A DNA stretch of 64,000 nt from Parvibaculum indicum (lineage in GTDB: Bacteria; Pseudomonadota; Alphaproteobacteria; Parvibaculales; Parvibaculaceae): the NCBI RefSeq assembly GCF_011762095.1, contig NZ_JAASQO010000008.1:1-64000 (forward strand), given 5' to 3'. The position numbers and the translations under genes were made by a program. Of the stretch, positions 16,095-25,059 are shown piece by piece (the stretch's first letter is position 1; each line of letters begins with the position of its first letter). The notes below the pieces were generated by a model. That model made no database searches. It was not told the origin of the DNA and saw only the letters and a list, made by a program, of their open reading frames with translations.

Positions 16095-18278
16095 TCAGTT
16101 CGCGGACGACGCCTCGCCGTCCCGCTCGCCGGGCCGGTAGGCTTCCCGGACATGGCCTTTCAGCTCGGCCTCCGTGAAGAGTTCCGGTCGCATTTCCTCG
16201 CCGGCATAGAGCGGTGTCTGGTCCGCATAATGCGGCGAGGCGGGGCGGGTCATGGCGCTGCCGAACTGGCTGACATTCCGTGAGCTGACCTTGCCCGCCG
16301 CATCCCATTCCACGAACATGAAAAGCGTGTCGCCGCCGATGGCCTTGAGCCGTCCGTCGTCGAGCTTCTTCGCGTAGATCGCGCGCAGGAGATCCGGTCC
16401 GCCGGCGACCGGCAGGTCGACATCGCCCCGGATGAGGCGATTGACCTCGCCCCATGCCGGGTCGAGCCGCCCGAAATGCTCTTTCAGCCGCGTAATGGCC
16501 TCATGCAGCGTGTCCATCGGGTCGGGCGGCGTCTCGCCGACGATGCCGGCATGGACGACGGGTTCGGCCATCAGAATGGCGAGCGCGGCGCCTCGGCTGT
16601 CCTTCGTCGCGCGCATGTCCCAGTTGCGAAGGATCTTTTGTGCCTCGGCAAGATCCTTGTCGTCGCCCGGATCGACGGAGGCGACCTTCTTCAGAAGCTT
16701 CGCCATCTCTGATTTTTCCGAATAGGCGACGTCGAACTTGTAGGCGCGGAATTCGTCTCGCGTGATCCGCGGGTCGGCGCCGAAGGTTTCTTCCAGCCGG
16801 TAGGCCCGGTTCGTCATGTCCCGCTGAATACCCATCCAGTCCGGAAAGGCCGAGGCCTCGAGATTGGAAGAGGGTGTTGTGGCGCGGAACGGCGTGTTGT
16901 TGGCATTGAAGAGCACGCCGCTTTCGGGATTGACGTATTTGGGGATGCCGTCGAAGGGGACGTAGTCCTGCCAGATCAGGTCCGACCGGTCGCCCGGCAG
17001 CACGCCTTGCCAGTCGAAGCCCGGCTTCCGCTTCGGGAACTGGGCATTGTAGATATAGGCGATGTTGCCCGCGCGGTCGGCATAGACATAGTTGATGCTC
17101 GGCAGCGCCTGCAGCTTCAGGGCGTCGAGGAACTCGTCGAGGTTCCGTGCCTTGTCGAGCCGGTAATATTGCTCCACCTGCCGGTATTCGCCGAGGCCCG
17201 CATAGCGCACGGCGAAATAGCCGTTGGGCGTCTTCAGGACCGGCCCGTGTTCGGAGCGCAGCACGTCGCGTTCCACCGTCCACCAGAACGGCCCCCAGAG
17301 ATCGACCCTGATCTCGGCGGTTTCCTTCTCGAAATCGCGCCACTTTCCGTCGAGAAGATACTGGTTCTCATCGTCCGGGTTGATGGTGAGCCGGTAGATG
17401 TCGACGAGGTCCGGCTCGTTGACGGTGTTGGCCCAGCCCAGATTTTCGTTGTGACCGTGCAGCATGAAGGGCGAACCGGGGAAGAAGCCGCCGGAGACAT
17501 GCCAGCCTTCTGCGCTGTGGAGTTCCGCCTCGTACCAGGCGACGGGCCCGCTATAGGGCTGGTGCGAATTGACGAGAAGGCGCGTCACGCCGTCGTCGGA
17601 GCGCGAGGGCGCGACCGCCACGCCGTTGGACCCGATGGGCAGCCTTGCGGCGCCGGGCAGGAAGGCGTCCTTCTCCTGTTTGGAAAGTTCCTTCGACTTG
17701 CTGCCGATGCGGCCTTCGAAAACGGCGATCAGCGTCTTGTCGAGCCCGTAGAAGAACGGCGTCTTGAAGACGAACCCCGCCGCCACATCCTTGCCGGTGA
17801 AAGGCAGGAACCCCGTATCCACCTCGTCGGGATGCTTCACGGCGTAGAAGTTCACGCCTTCGGCATAGGCTTCCAGAACCTCGCGCAGATCTTCCGGCAG
17901 CTTGTCGTAATTCGCATTCACCGTGTCCCACACGCCCATCAGGCGGACCAGATAGTCGGTAATGGCCGCTTCCTTGCCCTTATAGGCGGCGAGCTTGCCA
18001 CGGGTGGCGATGGCGACATTCTGGATGGTGGAGAAATCGTCTTCCGAATGGGCAAAACCGAGTCCGAAGGCGACATCCGCGTCGCGCGGCCCCGAAATAT
18101 GGGGAATGCCGTATTCGTCCCGCTCGATCTGGACGTCATAGGTTTTCGCCGCGGCGAGGATAGGGGCGGGATCGGCCGGGGCGGGCGCTTCCATCGCTCC
18201 GCGCACGAGAATGACGGCCAATACGAGCGCGACGAGGCCTGCGAGGGCCGCGAGGCCCGTTTTCAGATAACGAAGCAT
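16095..18278 (-). CDS. penicillin acylase family protein (Ntn hydrolase)
   Basis: A 727-residue Ntn-hydrolase precursor, expected to be exported and self-cleaved into alpha and beta chains. Substrates of this family include penicillins, acyl-homoserine lactones and other N-acylated amines. An N-terminal anchor or signal (about residues 8-28) is followed by the alpha chain beginning with VQIERDEYGIPHISG. The autocatalytic nucleophile is Ser217 in PIGSNGVAVAPSRS; the usual next residues NxWVV read NGVAV here. The conserved beta-chain segments NSHQPY and GHNENLGWANT follow. The frame stays open upstream to 18404, but ATG 18278 gives the expected signal peptide. Divergent from ccmI. Quorum quenching is a possible function, unproven. 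Confidence 0.9.
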   Translation of the reverse strand: MLRYLKTGLAALAGLVALVLAVILVRGAMEAPAPADPAPILAAAKTYDVQIERDEYGIPHISGPRDADVAFGLGFAHSEDDFSTIQNVAIATRGKLAAYKGKEAAITDYLVRLMGVWDTVNANYDKLPEDLREVLEAYAEGVNFYAVKHPDEVDTGFLPFTGKDVAAGFVFKTPFFYGLDKTLIAVFEGRIGSKSKELSKQEKDAFLPGAARLPIGSNGVAVAPSRSDDGVTRLLVNSHQPYSGPVAWYEAELHSAEGWHVSGGFFPGSPFMLHGHNENLGWANTVNEPDLVDIYRLTINPDDENQYLLDGKWRDFEKETAEIRVDLWGPFWWTVERDVLRSEHGPVLKTPNGYFAVRYAGLGEYRQVEQYYRLDKARNLDEFLDALKLQALPSINYVYADRAGNIAYIYNAQFPKRKPGFDWQGVLPGDRSDLIWQDYVPFDGIPKYVNPESGVLFNANNTPFRATTPSSNLEASAFPDWMGIQRDMTNRAYRLEETFGADPRITRDEFRAYKFDVAYSEKSEMAKLLKKVASVDPGDDKDLAEAQKILRNWDMRATKDSRGAALAILMAEPVVHAGIVGETPPDPMDTLHEAITRLKEHFGRLDPAWGEVNRLIRGDVDLPVAGGPDLLRAIYAKKLDDGRLKAIGGDTLFMFVEWDAAGKVSSRNVSQFGSAMTRPASPHYADQTPLYAGEEMRPELFTEAELKGHVREAYRPGERDGEASSAN

Positions 18279-18470
18279 GGATGGGTCCGGTTCCTGACGT
18301 TTCTCTTGATATCGTCCCGAAGGCCGATCTGGGCGGGAAGGGTAACCGGGCCACAGCCGCGCGCAAGGCCTGCGGCGCCTCGCCGCTTTCCGCGAGCGTC
18401 TCAAGCCTCTATATCTCGGGCCCGGTGGCGGCAGCCAGGTTCAGACACACGCGGCCCGAGGAGACGAGTT

Positions 18471-19631
18471 TTGGCATTCGATTTTGCAGGCATGGCCGTG
18501 TGGCTCATCTTTGCGGTGCTCACCGGCGCGGCCATCTGGGCCGTGCTGCGCCCGCTTATGGCCGCGCCCAAGGATGCGCCCGCTTCCGAAGCCGAATTCG
18601 AGGTGACGCTTTATCGCGACCAGCTTGCCGAAATCGACCGCGACCTTTCGCGCGGCACGATCGGCGAGGCGGAAGCGGAATCCGCGCGGCTGGAAGTCTC
18701 CCGGCGCCTGCTTGCCGCGGATGAGGAAGCCCGCAAGGGCGAGCCGGAGAAGGCGACCGGCGCGGCCGGACATAAATGGGTCGCGCTGGGCATCATCGTG
18801 CTCGTGCCGCTTTTCTCGCTCGGCATCTATCTCATGCGCGGCGCCCCCGACATTCCCGACCAGCCGTTGCTCGCGCGTCTCGACAAGCCGGCGCAGGAAT
18901 TGCCGCTGCCGGGCCTCATCGCCAAGGTGGAGCGGCACCTGAAGGAACATCCCGACGACGCCCAGGGCTGGGCGGTGCTGGCGCCCGCCTATATGCGCAT
19001 CGGCCAGGCGGATAAAGCCGTCGCGGCGGTCGGCAGGTTGATGGCAATCAGAGGCGAGAGTGCGGACCTCTATGCAGAGCGCGGGCAATTGCGCGTTCTC
19101 GGTGCGCGCGGCGAGGTGACCGACGCCGCGCGGGAGGATTTTCGCGACGCGGTGAAGCTCAATCCGGGGCACCCCAAGGCGAATTATTATCTGGGCCTTG
19201 CCGAAGTCGAGGACGGCAAGAAACAGGCGGCGGAAACGCGCTGGCAGCGGCTTGTCGATACGGCGCCGGAGGATGCGCCCTGGCTGCCGGGGCTGAAGGC
19301 ACGGCTTGCCGAACTGAAATCCGGCGCCCCGGCCGCGAAAACGCCTCCCGGCCCGAGCGCCGCCGATGTGGATGCGGCAAGCCGGTTGAGCCCCGAGCAG
19401 CGCCGTCAGATGATCGAAGGCATGGTGGCGCGTCTGGCATCGAAGCTGGAAGACGAGCCCGGCGACCTGGCAGGCTGGCAGCGCCTCATTCGCGCCTATC
19501 GGGTGCTTGGCGACGACGGGAAGGCGGACGCCGCGCTCAAGAGAGCGAAGACGCAATTCGCCGACGATCGCGATGCGCTGAAACAGCTCGACGCGGCCGC
19601 CCGGACGCAGCAGGCCCCCGGCGCGAACTAA
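18471..19631 (+). CDS. ccmI: cytochrome c maturation protein CcmI (CycH)
   Basis: A 386-residue inner-membrane protein that chaperones apocytochrome c for heme ligation. TM1 (about residues 9-26) is followed by a cytoplasmic coiled-coil loop with FEVTLYRDQLAEIDRDLSRG and TM2 (about 102-122). A periplasmic TPR domain follows (segments from about 150 to 270 and 310-380). The TTG at 18471 is taken as start because GAGGAGA lies 6-12 nt before it; ATG 18492 is the alternative and has no ribosome site. It heads the block ccmI / GH46-like / ccmE / ccmF / ccmH, the rhizobial cycHJKL order with one inserted gene. Confidence 0.9.
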   Translation: MAFDFAGMAVWLIFAVLTGAAIWAVLRPLMAAPKDAPASEAEFEVTLYRDQLAEIDRDLSRGTIGEAEAESARLEVSRRLLAADEEARKGEPEKATGAAGHKWVALGIIVLVPLFSLGIYLMRGAPDIPDQPLLARLDKPAQELPLPGLIAKVERHLKEHPDDAQGWAVLAPAYMRIGQADKAVAAVGRLMAIRGESADLYAERGQLRVLGARGEVTDAAREDFRDAVKLNPGHPKANYYLGLAEVEDGKKQAAETRWQRLVDTAPEDAPWLPGLKARLAELKSGAPAAKTPPGPSAADVDAASRLSPEQRRQMIEGMVARLASKLEDEPGDLAGWQRLIRAYRVLGDDGKADAALKRAKTQFADDRDALKQLDAAARTQQAPGAN

Positions 19632-19685
19632 TCCCCGTCTTTCATGCGCTTCCTATCCTGATCGTTCGGACAGGACAGGGAGCGG

Positions 19686-20378
19686 ATGATGCTGAACGAT
19701 CTCCAGAAACGAACGGCACAGGCCATCGTCAATATCTTCGAGACGGGCCATGTGCAGGGCGACTATGCCAGCGTGACCCGGCTCGCGGGCGACAGTGGCG
19801 GGCTGACCTATGGGCGGTCGCAAACGACGCGCGCAAGCGGCAATCTTCACAAGCTGGTCGACGCCTATTGCGCGGCGCCGGAGGCGGCCCGTGCCGCGGA
19901 TCTTGCGCCCTATCTGCCGAAACTGGCCGCGCGCGACGACGCGCTGGATACGGACGATGTCTTTTGCGCGCGGCTGCGCGAGGCGGGCGCGGATCCCGTC
20001 ATGCGGCATGTGCAGGATGCGTTTTTCGACAGGCTCTTCTGGACGCCCGCGTCGCGTGAGGCGGCGCGGCTGGGGCTGGAGGAGGCGCTGAGCGTCGCCA
20101 CGGTCTATGACAGTTACATCCATGGCTCATGGGCTCGGATGCGCGACCGTACGATCGGGGCGGCGGGCACCCCGACAAGCCGCGGTGCGCGCAGTTGGAC
20201 GCAAAGCTATCTCCATACCCGCCGCGCCTGGCTCGCAGGCCACGCCAATCGCCTGCTGCATCGCACCGTCTACCGCATGGATGCGCTGCTCGCGCTGGCC
20301 GATGAGGGGAATTGGGCGCTCGACCTGCCGCTCACGCTGCGCGGACAGCAAATAACCCCTGAAAAACTGTGGCCTTAG
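19686..20378 (+). CDS. chitosanase-like (GH46-type) protein without signal peptide
   Basis: A 230-residue protein that resembles family 46 chitosanases. The start LQKRTAQAIVNIFETG followed by LAGDSGGLTYGRSQTT matches the GH46 active-site region, where a glutamate and an aspartate 17-18 residues apart are catalytic. Here these would be Glu19 and Asp36, 17 apart. Later landmarks also fit: VYDSYIHGSW, and DALLALADEGNWALDLPLTLRG near the end. No signal peptide or membrane segment is visible, which is odd for a chitosanase. ATG 19686 and ATG 19689 are adjacent; the AGGGAG spacing favours the second. The gene interrupts the ccm operon. A lysozyme-fold role in peptidoglycan or a toxin-like role is possible; assignment comes from motif recall. 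Confidence 0.7.
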   Translation: MMLNDLQKRTAQAIVNIFETGHVQGDYASVTRLAGDSGGLTYGRSQTTRASGNLHKLVDAYCAAPEAARAADLAPYLPKLAARDDALDTDDVFCARLREAGADPVMRHVQDAFFDRLFWTPASREAARLGLEEALSVATVYDSYIHGSWARMRDRTIGAAGTPTSRGARSWTQSYLHTRRAWLAGHANRLLHRTVYRMDALLALADEGNWALDLPLTLRGQQITPEKLWP

Positions 20379-20482
20379 CGCGCAAACCGCGACGATTTGC
20401 GTTTTGATGAGGCGGGAGCGGGCGCTATATCTTGCCCCGGATTTTCCGGAGACCCGATCTTCCAGCAAGCATGGGACCCCAT

Positions 20483-20968
20483 ATGACGCGCAAGCAGCGC
20501 CGCGCCGCCTTCATCGTCCTCGGACTGGCCATTCTCGGGATCGCCGTCGCGCTCGTGCTGAATGCCATGCGCGACAGCATCGTCTTCTTCTACAGCCCGA
20601 GCGACATCGCGGAAAAGGCCATCGGTCCCGGCGAAAGGCTGAGGCTGGGCGGGCTTGTGCAGCCGGGCTCGGTCGTGAAGGACGGCTCCACCGACGTGAT
20701 CTTCACGATCACCGATTTCGGCGACAGCATCCGCGTTCACTACAGCGGCATCCTGCCCGACCTGTTCCGCGAGGGGCAGGGCGTGGTGGCCGAGGGCGAG
20801 CTGCGGCCCGACGGCAGCTTCAGGGCCGATAGCGTGCTGGCCAAGCATGACGAAAACTACATGCCGCCCGAAGTGGCCGAGGCGCTGAAGAAACGCGGCG
20901 ACTGGCAGGGCGAGGAAGGATCCGGCAGACCCCACGCCGAAAAATACGGAGAGGGGGCCTATCCGTGA
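20483..20968 (+). CDS. ccmE: heme chaperone CcmE (CycJ)
   Basis: A 161-residue periplasmic heme chaperone that carries covalently bound heme from CcmC to the CcmF/H ligase. The start MTRKQRRA, a signal-anchor (about residues 9-28) and an OB-fold domain (about 35-130) are typical. The covalent heme ligand is His122 in VLAKHDENYMPPEV. An alternative in-frame ATG lies at 20471. The last 4 nt overlap the GTG of ccmF (GTGA), showing translational coupling. Length and motifs are complete. Confidence 0.95.
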   Translation: MTRKQRRAAFIVLGLAILGIAVALVLNAMRDSIVFFYSPSDIAEKAIGPGERLRLGGLVQPGSVVKDGSTDVIFTITDFGDSIRVHYSGILPDLFREGQGVVAEGELRPDGSFRADSVLAKHDENYMPPEVAEALKKRGDWQGEEGSGRPHAEKYGEGAYP

Positions 20969-22953
20969 TTGCCGAGACAGGTCATTTCGCCCTCGTACTC
21001 GCGCTGGCCGTGGCACTGGTCCAGATGATCCTGCCGGCCTATGGCGCGTGGAAAGGCGATCACGCGATGATGCGCGTCGGAACGCCCGCCGCGCTGGCCC
21101 AGCTCGCGCTGGTTGCCATCGCCTTTCTGGCGCTCACGCTCGCCTTTGTGGTTTCCGATTTCTCGGTCGCGCTCGTCGCCAACAATTCGGCGGTGGACAA
21201 GCCGCTCATCTTCAAGATTTCCGGTGTCTGGGGAAATCATGAAGGCTCCATGGTTCTCTGGGTGCTGATCCTCGCGCTTTACGGCGCGCTGGTGGCGCTG
21301 TTCGGCCGCAATCTGCCCGACCGCCTGAAGGCGAACGTGCTCGCCGTGCAGGGCTCGGTCGGCGTGGCCTTCCTGCTCTTCATCCTCGCCACCTCCGATC
21401 CCTTCCTGCGGCTCGACCCGGCTCCCTTCGAGGGGGCGGGGCTCAATCCCATTCTGCAGGACCGCGCGCTCGCCTTTCATCCGCCCTGGCTCTATGCGGG
21501 CTATGTCGGGTTTTCCATGACCTTCAGCTTCGCCATCGCCGCGCTGATGGAAGGCCGGGTGGACGCGGCCTGGGCGCGCTGGGTCAGACCCTGGGCGCTG
21601 GCGGCCTGGCTGGCGCTGACCATCGGCATCGCGATGGGGTCGTGGTGGGCCTACTACACACTGGGCTGGGGCGGGTTCTGGTTCTGGGACCCGGTAGAAA
21701 ACGCCTCGCTCATGCCATGGCTGGCGGGCACGGCGCTCTTGCATTCGGCCATCGTCGCCGAAAAGCGCGGCGCACTCAAAAGCTGGACCATCCTGCTCGC
21801 CATCCTCGCCTTCTCGCTCTCGCTGGTGGGCACCTTCCTCGTGCGCTCCGGCGTGCTGACATCGGTCCACGCCTTCGCGGTGAGCCCGGCGCGCGGCGTC
21901 TTCGTGCTGGCGATCCTCGGCGTTTTCGTCGGCGGATCGCTGACGCTTTATGCCTGGCGCGCGCCGATGCTGAAGACCGGCGGTCTCTTCGCGCCGATCA
22001 GCCGCGAGGGCGCGCTGCTGTTCAACAACCTTCTGCTTACGGCGTCGGCGGCGGCGGTGTTCATCGGCACGCTCTACCCCTTGCTGCTCGATGCGGTCGG
22101 CGGGCCGAAGATCACCGTGGGGCCGCCTTTCTTCAACACGACATTCGTGCCGCTCTGGGCGCCGCTGCTCGTCATGGTGCCGTTCGGCCCGATGATGAGC
22201 TGGAAGCGCGGCGACATCGTCGCGGCCGGACAGCGCCTGATCTTCGCCGCCGGTGCCGCCTTCGTCGTCTGCCTCGTGCTCTACGGCGTGGTGAGCGACG
22301 GGCCGTGGCTTGCGCCCATCGGCATGGGCGTGGCGGTCTGGCTCGTTATCGGTGCGCTGTCGGAAATCGCCTGGCGCGTGAAACTCTTCACCGCGCCGGC
22401 CGGCGAAAGCTGGCGCCGTGCCCGCGGCCTGCCGCGCGCCGCATGGGGAACCATGCTTGCCCATGGCGGTCTCGGCATCGCGGTGGCGGGCATTGTCGGC
22501 GTGACGGCCTGGAAGTCGGAACGCATCGTGGCCCTGCCCGAAGGGGGAACGACCTCGATTTCCGGCTACGAGCTGACGCTTGAAAAGGTCGGTACGCGCG
22601 GCGGGCCGAACTACGATGCGACGACCGGCGTGGTGCGCGTGGAAAGGGGCGGCGAGTTCGTGACCTTCCTGCTGCCCGAGCGCCGCCGCTATCCGACCGA
22701 GCGACAGGAAAAGACCGAGCCCGCCATCTACACGACCGGCTTCTCCGATCTCTATGTCGTGCTGGGCGAGGGCAACCGCGCGGGCGAATGGGCCTTGCGG
22801 GCCTATGTGAACCCGCTTGCGCCGTTCATCTGGCTGGGCGGCATGGTGATGGCGCTGGGCGGCCTCGTATCGCTGACCGACCGTCGGCTGCGCGTCGGCG
22901 CGCCGCAGCGGGCCCGGACCAAAGGGCGCAGCGCAGCCGCGCCCGCGGAGTGA
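20965..22953 (+). CDS. ccmF: heme lyase CcmF (CycK)
   Basis: A 662-residue inner-membrane protein with about 14-15 transmembrane helices, the core of the cytochrome c heme ligation complex. The tryptophan-rich WWD motif reads WGGFWFWDPVENASLMPW (about residues 234-251), with conserved histidines around it (LHSAIVAEK; SVHAFAV). A large periplasmic loop precedes the final helix (about 615-635). It starts with GTG at 20965, overlapping the ccmE stop by four bases. ccmH follows after 3 nt. Full length. Confidence 0.96.
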   Translation: MIAETGHFALVLALAVALVQMILPAYGAWKGDHAMMRVGTPAALAQLALVAIAFLALTLAFVVSDFSVALVANNSAVDKPLIFKISGVWGNHEGSMVLWVLILALYGALVALFGRNLPDRLKANVLAVQGSVGVAFLLFILATSDPFLRLDPAPFEGAGLNPILQDRALAFHPPWLYAGYVGFSMTFSFAIAALMEGRVDAAWARWVRPWALAAWLALTIGIAMGSWWAYYTLGWGGFWFWDPVENASLMPWLAGTALLHSAIVAEKRGALKSWTILLAILAFSLSLVGTFLVRSGVLTSVHAFAVSPARGVFVLAILGVFVGGSLTLYAWRAPMLKTGGLFAPISREGALLFNNLLLTASAAAVFIGTLYPLLLDAVGGPKITVGPPFFNTTFVPLWAPLLVMVPFGPMMSWKRGDIVAAGQRLIFAAGAAFVVCLVLYGVVSDGPWLAPIGMGVAVWLVIGALSEIAWRVKLFTAPAGESWRRARGLPRAAWGTMLAHGGLGIAVAGIVGVTAWKSERIVALPEGGTTSISGYELTLEKVGTRGGPNYDATTGVVRVERGGEFVTFLLPERRRYPTERQEKTEPAIYTTGFSDLYVVLGEGNRAGEWALRAYVNPLAPFIWLGGMVMALGGLVSLTDRRLRVGAPQRARTKGRSAAAPAE

Positions 22954-22956
22954 CCG

Positions 22957-23442
22957 ATGAAGCTCAGCGCATTCCTCTTCGCATTGCTGTTCGCGCTGAC
23001 GCCGGCGACCGCCTTCGCCGTCATTTCGCCGGACGAGAAGCTGTCCGATCCCGGGCTCGAGGCGCGGGCGCGCGAAGTCTCGAAAGAGTTGCGCTGCCTG
23101 GTTTGCCAGAACGAATCCATCGACGATTCGGATGCGGAACTTGCCAAGGATCTGCGCATGCTGGTGCGCAAACGCATCCTTGCCGGCGACACGAATGAGG
23201 AAGTGAAGCAGTATCTCGTCGCGCGCTATGGCGAATTCGTGCTGATGAGGCCGCCTTTCCAGCCCGCGACATGGCTCTTATGGCTCGGGCCGGGCGCGAT
23301 CCTGCTGGGCGGCGCCGTCGGGATCGTCCTCTTCCTGCGCCGCTCGTCCCGCCGCGACGAAAACGCGACCGGCAATCCGGCGCTCAGCGAAGCCGAGCGC
23401 CGCCGCCTCGACGAAATCGTGAAGAACGATCCGCCGGAATGA
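22957..23442 (+). CDS. ccmH: cytochrome c maturation protein CcmH (CycL)
   Basis: A 161-residue periplasmic-facing thioredoxin-like reductant of apocytochrome c. A signal peptide (residues 1-21, ending AFA) precedes the CcmH domain with the redox pair in LRCLVCQNESIDDSDAELA (about 44-62). One C-terminal membrane helix (about 107-128) anchors it. No ccmG is present between ccmF and ccmH, as in the rhizobial cyc operon where ccmG sits with ccmABC. The stop overlaps a 14-bp palindrome GACGAGCGCTCGTC (23441-23454) lying between this gene and the convergent hydrolase. Confidence 0.95.
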   Translation: MKLSAFLFALLFALTPATAFAVISPDEKLSDPGLEARAREVSKELRCLVCQNESIDDSDAELAKDLRMLVRKRILAGDTNEEVKQYLVARYGEFVLMRPPFQPATWLLWLGPGAILLGGAVGIVLFLRRSSRRDENATGNPALSEAERRRLDEIVKNDPPE

Positions 23443-23467
23443 CGAGCGCTCGTCATAGTCCCGTCGC

Positions 23468-24289
23468 CTAACTGTCCGGCTGAAGGAAGCCGGCCACCGC
23501 GTCCCACACTTCCTGAGCGCGGAGGATGCGGTTATGGCCATAGGTTTCGGTCTTCATGACGGATGTGCCGGGCCACAGCTCGGCGATCCGGTCCGCATCT
23601 TCATGCCGGACCTTTTCATCGTCCCTGTCGTAAATGGCGAGCAAGCGCGCATCGTCTTCAGGCTGGTAGGACTGTCCCTTGGTCAGCGCCGTCCATGTCG
23701 TCTGGAACTGCTCCGCCAGGATCGGTTTGACGTATTCGAGCGTCTCGTCATCCGCTCCCGCCTGCTGCCTGAAACTGTCGAGCGGGACATAGGGGTAGAG
23801 CGGGGCCGAAATGCAGACATAGCGTTCCGCGTGAACCCGGTAGAGCGTGCGCGCCCGCATCATGGCGAGACCACCGGCGGAATGACCGATCCAGGCGTAA
23901 ATCGGCTCCCCAACGGCGCGGGTGAGATCGCGCACATCATTGATGAAGGTGTGAAACCCGACCCGTTCGTTCCGGGAATCCCCATGCCCGCCCGCGTCGA
24001 AGAAGACGCAACGATATCCGTCCCGAGAGAGAAAGCGGGCAAGGCCTGCCATCTGTACGCCGCGGCCGCCATAGCCATGTACCATCAAGACGAGCGGTCC
24101 CTGACCGACCGACCAGGCAAGGCGGCTCTTGTCCGGCCCGAAGCGGAAACCTTCAAGCCCGTCCAGCAGATGTTCATCCTGCGGACGCATGGGCATCGGT
24201 GTGGAATGGGCAAGCATCAGCGCAAGCTGCGCCGCCGTGTCTACAAGGGTTTCGGATTTGGCCTCTCCGGCCGGCGGCGTCGCACTCAT
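23468..24289 (-). CDS. alpha/beta hydrolase
   Basis: A 273-residue cytoplasmic serine hydrolase. The oxyanion-side motif LMVHGYGGRG (about residues 67-76) and the nucleophile elbow IGHSAGG (about 137-143) are clear. The acid is expected in AIYDRDDEKV (about 215-224) and the histidine in ETYGHNRIL near residue 255. No signal peptide is seen. The protein is divergent from a TetR regulator, with a TAGACCAGTC-type operator between them, so it is probably repressed by that regulator. The substrate is unknown. Confidence 0.87.
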   Translation of the reverse strand: MSATPPAGEAKSETLVDTAAQLALMLAHSTPMPMRPQDEHLLDGLEGFRFGPDKSRLAWSVGQGPLVLMVHGYGGRGVQMAGLARFLSRDGYRCVFFDAGGHGDSRNERVGFHTFINDVRDLTRAVGEPIYAWIGHSAGGLAMMRARTLYRVHAERYVCISAPLYPYVPLDSFRQQAGADDETLEYVKPILAEQFQTTWTALTKGQSYQPEDDARLLAIYDRDDEKVRHEDADRIAELWPGTSVMKTETYGHNRILRAQEVWDAVAGFLQPDS

Positions 24290-24347
24290 GACAGTCTCTC
24301 CTCTGCAAGAAGTTCATCCGTGCTCTGTGTTTCGGAGACAGCAATGC

Positions 24348-24375
24348 TTGCACCATGTAGACCAGTCAATATAAT
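24348..24375 (+). promoter_or_regulatory. tetR promoter with LmrA/YxaF-type operator in its spacer
   Basis: TTGCAC (24348-24353), a 16-nt spacer and a perfect TATAAT (24370-24375) form a sigma-70 promoter pointing into the TetR gene. The spacer contains TAGACCAGTCAA (24358-24369), which fits the LmrA/YxaF-type operator TAGACCnGTCTA at 10 of 12 positions as I recall it. Repressor bound here would block its own promoter and, about 70 nt away, the divergent hydrolase gene. Confidence 0.6.
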
Positions 24376-24407
24376 TCGTGAGAGATTCATCGACGGGAGA
24401 ACGGGCC

Positions 24408-24992
24408 TTGTCCGCAGCGCCGAAACACAGACAGCCGATTATCAATGCCGCCGTTACGTTATTTCGTCGGCAGGGCTATGCCGGGACGGGCCTGAACGAC
24501 ATTGTCGATGCGAGCGGCGCGCCGAAAGGCTCGCTCTATCACTACTTCCCCGACGGCAAGGTCTCGATTGCCGTGGCCGCGGTGGAGGAGGCGGGACACC
24601 GCGTCGCCGACACGCTTGCCGAACTGGCCGGCGACGCGCCGACGGCCGGCGATCTGCTGATCCGCCATGCAAATCAGCTCGCGGGCTGGATGAAGAAATC
24701 GGGATACCGCGACGGGTGCCCCATCACGACCGTGCTGCTGGAACTCGCGCCGAGAGAGCGCGTTGTTTCCAAGGCCGGCCGGAACGCATATGCCGCAAGA
24801 TTGAAGATTTTGACGGATAAACTTGTCGCGGACGGGTTTGCGCGCGCCAGGGCCGAAAGGCTGGCCGTGCTTTGCATATCCGCCTTGCAGGGCTCGCTGG
24901 TCCAGGCGCGGGTGGAGCGAAGCGCGGCCCCGATTCTCACCGCGGCGGACGAACTGGCCCGGCTGCTGGATACCGAGCTATCCGGCGGATGA
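24408..24992 (+). CDS. TetR/AcrR family transcriptional regulator (LmrA/YxaF-like)
   Basis: A 194-residue one-component repressor. The N-terminal helix-turn-helix is seen in IINAAVTLFRRQGYAGTGLN followed by DIVDASGAPKGSLYHYFPDGK, where FPDGK is typical of the LmrA/YxaF branch. The ligand domain follows, with conserved GCPITTVLLELAP. TTG 24408 is chosen because GGGAGA lies 7 nt before it. An upstream in-frame GTG (24378) would lie at or before the predicted transcription start behind TATAAT 24370-24375. It probably represses itself and the divergent hydrolase, perhaps also the hydrolase-OsmC gene 67 nt downstream. The ligand is likely a small hydrophobic or reactive compound. Confidence 0.88.
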   Translation: MSAAPKHRQPIINAAVTLFRRQGYAGTGLNDIVDASGAPKGSLYHYFPDGKVSIAVAAVEEAGHRVADTLAELAGDAPTAGDLLIRHANQLAGWMKKSGYRDGCPITTVLLELAPRERVVSKAGRNAYAARLKILTDKLVADGFARARAERLAVLCISALQGSLVQARVERSAAPILTAADELARLLDTELSGG

Positions 24993-25059
24993 CGCGGCGG
25001 CCCTTCGAAAGCGGTCGGCTTGCAGCTAGAGTGACCGTCCCGAACGGAAAGAGGCCTTC

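Noticed and set aside
17007-18470. Long open extension upstream of ccmI, antisense to the penicillin acylase gene
   Set aside because: CcmI family similarity starts at about 18471-18492; the upstream part is antisense to a conserved enzyme.
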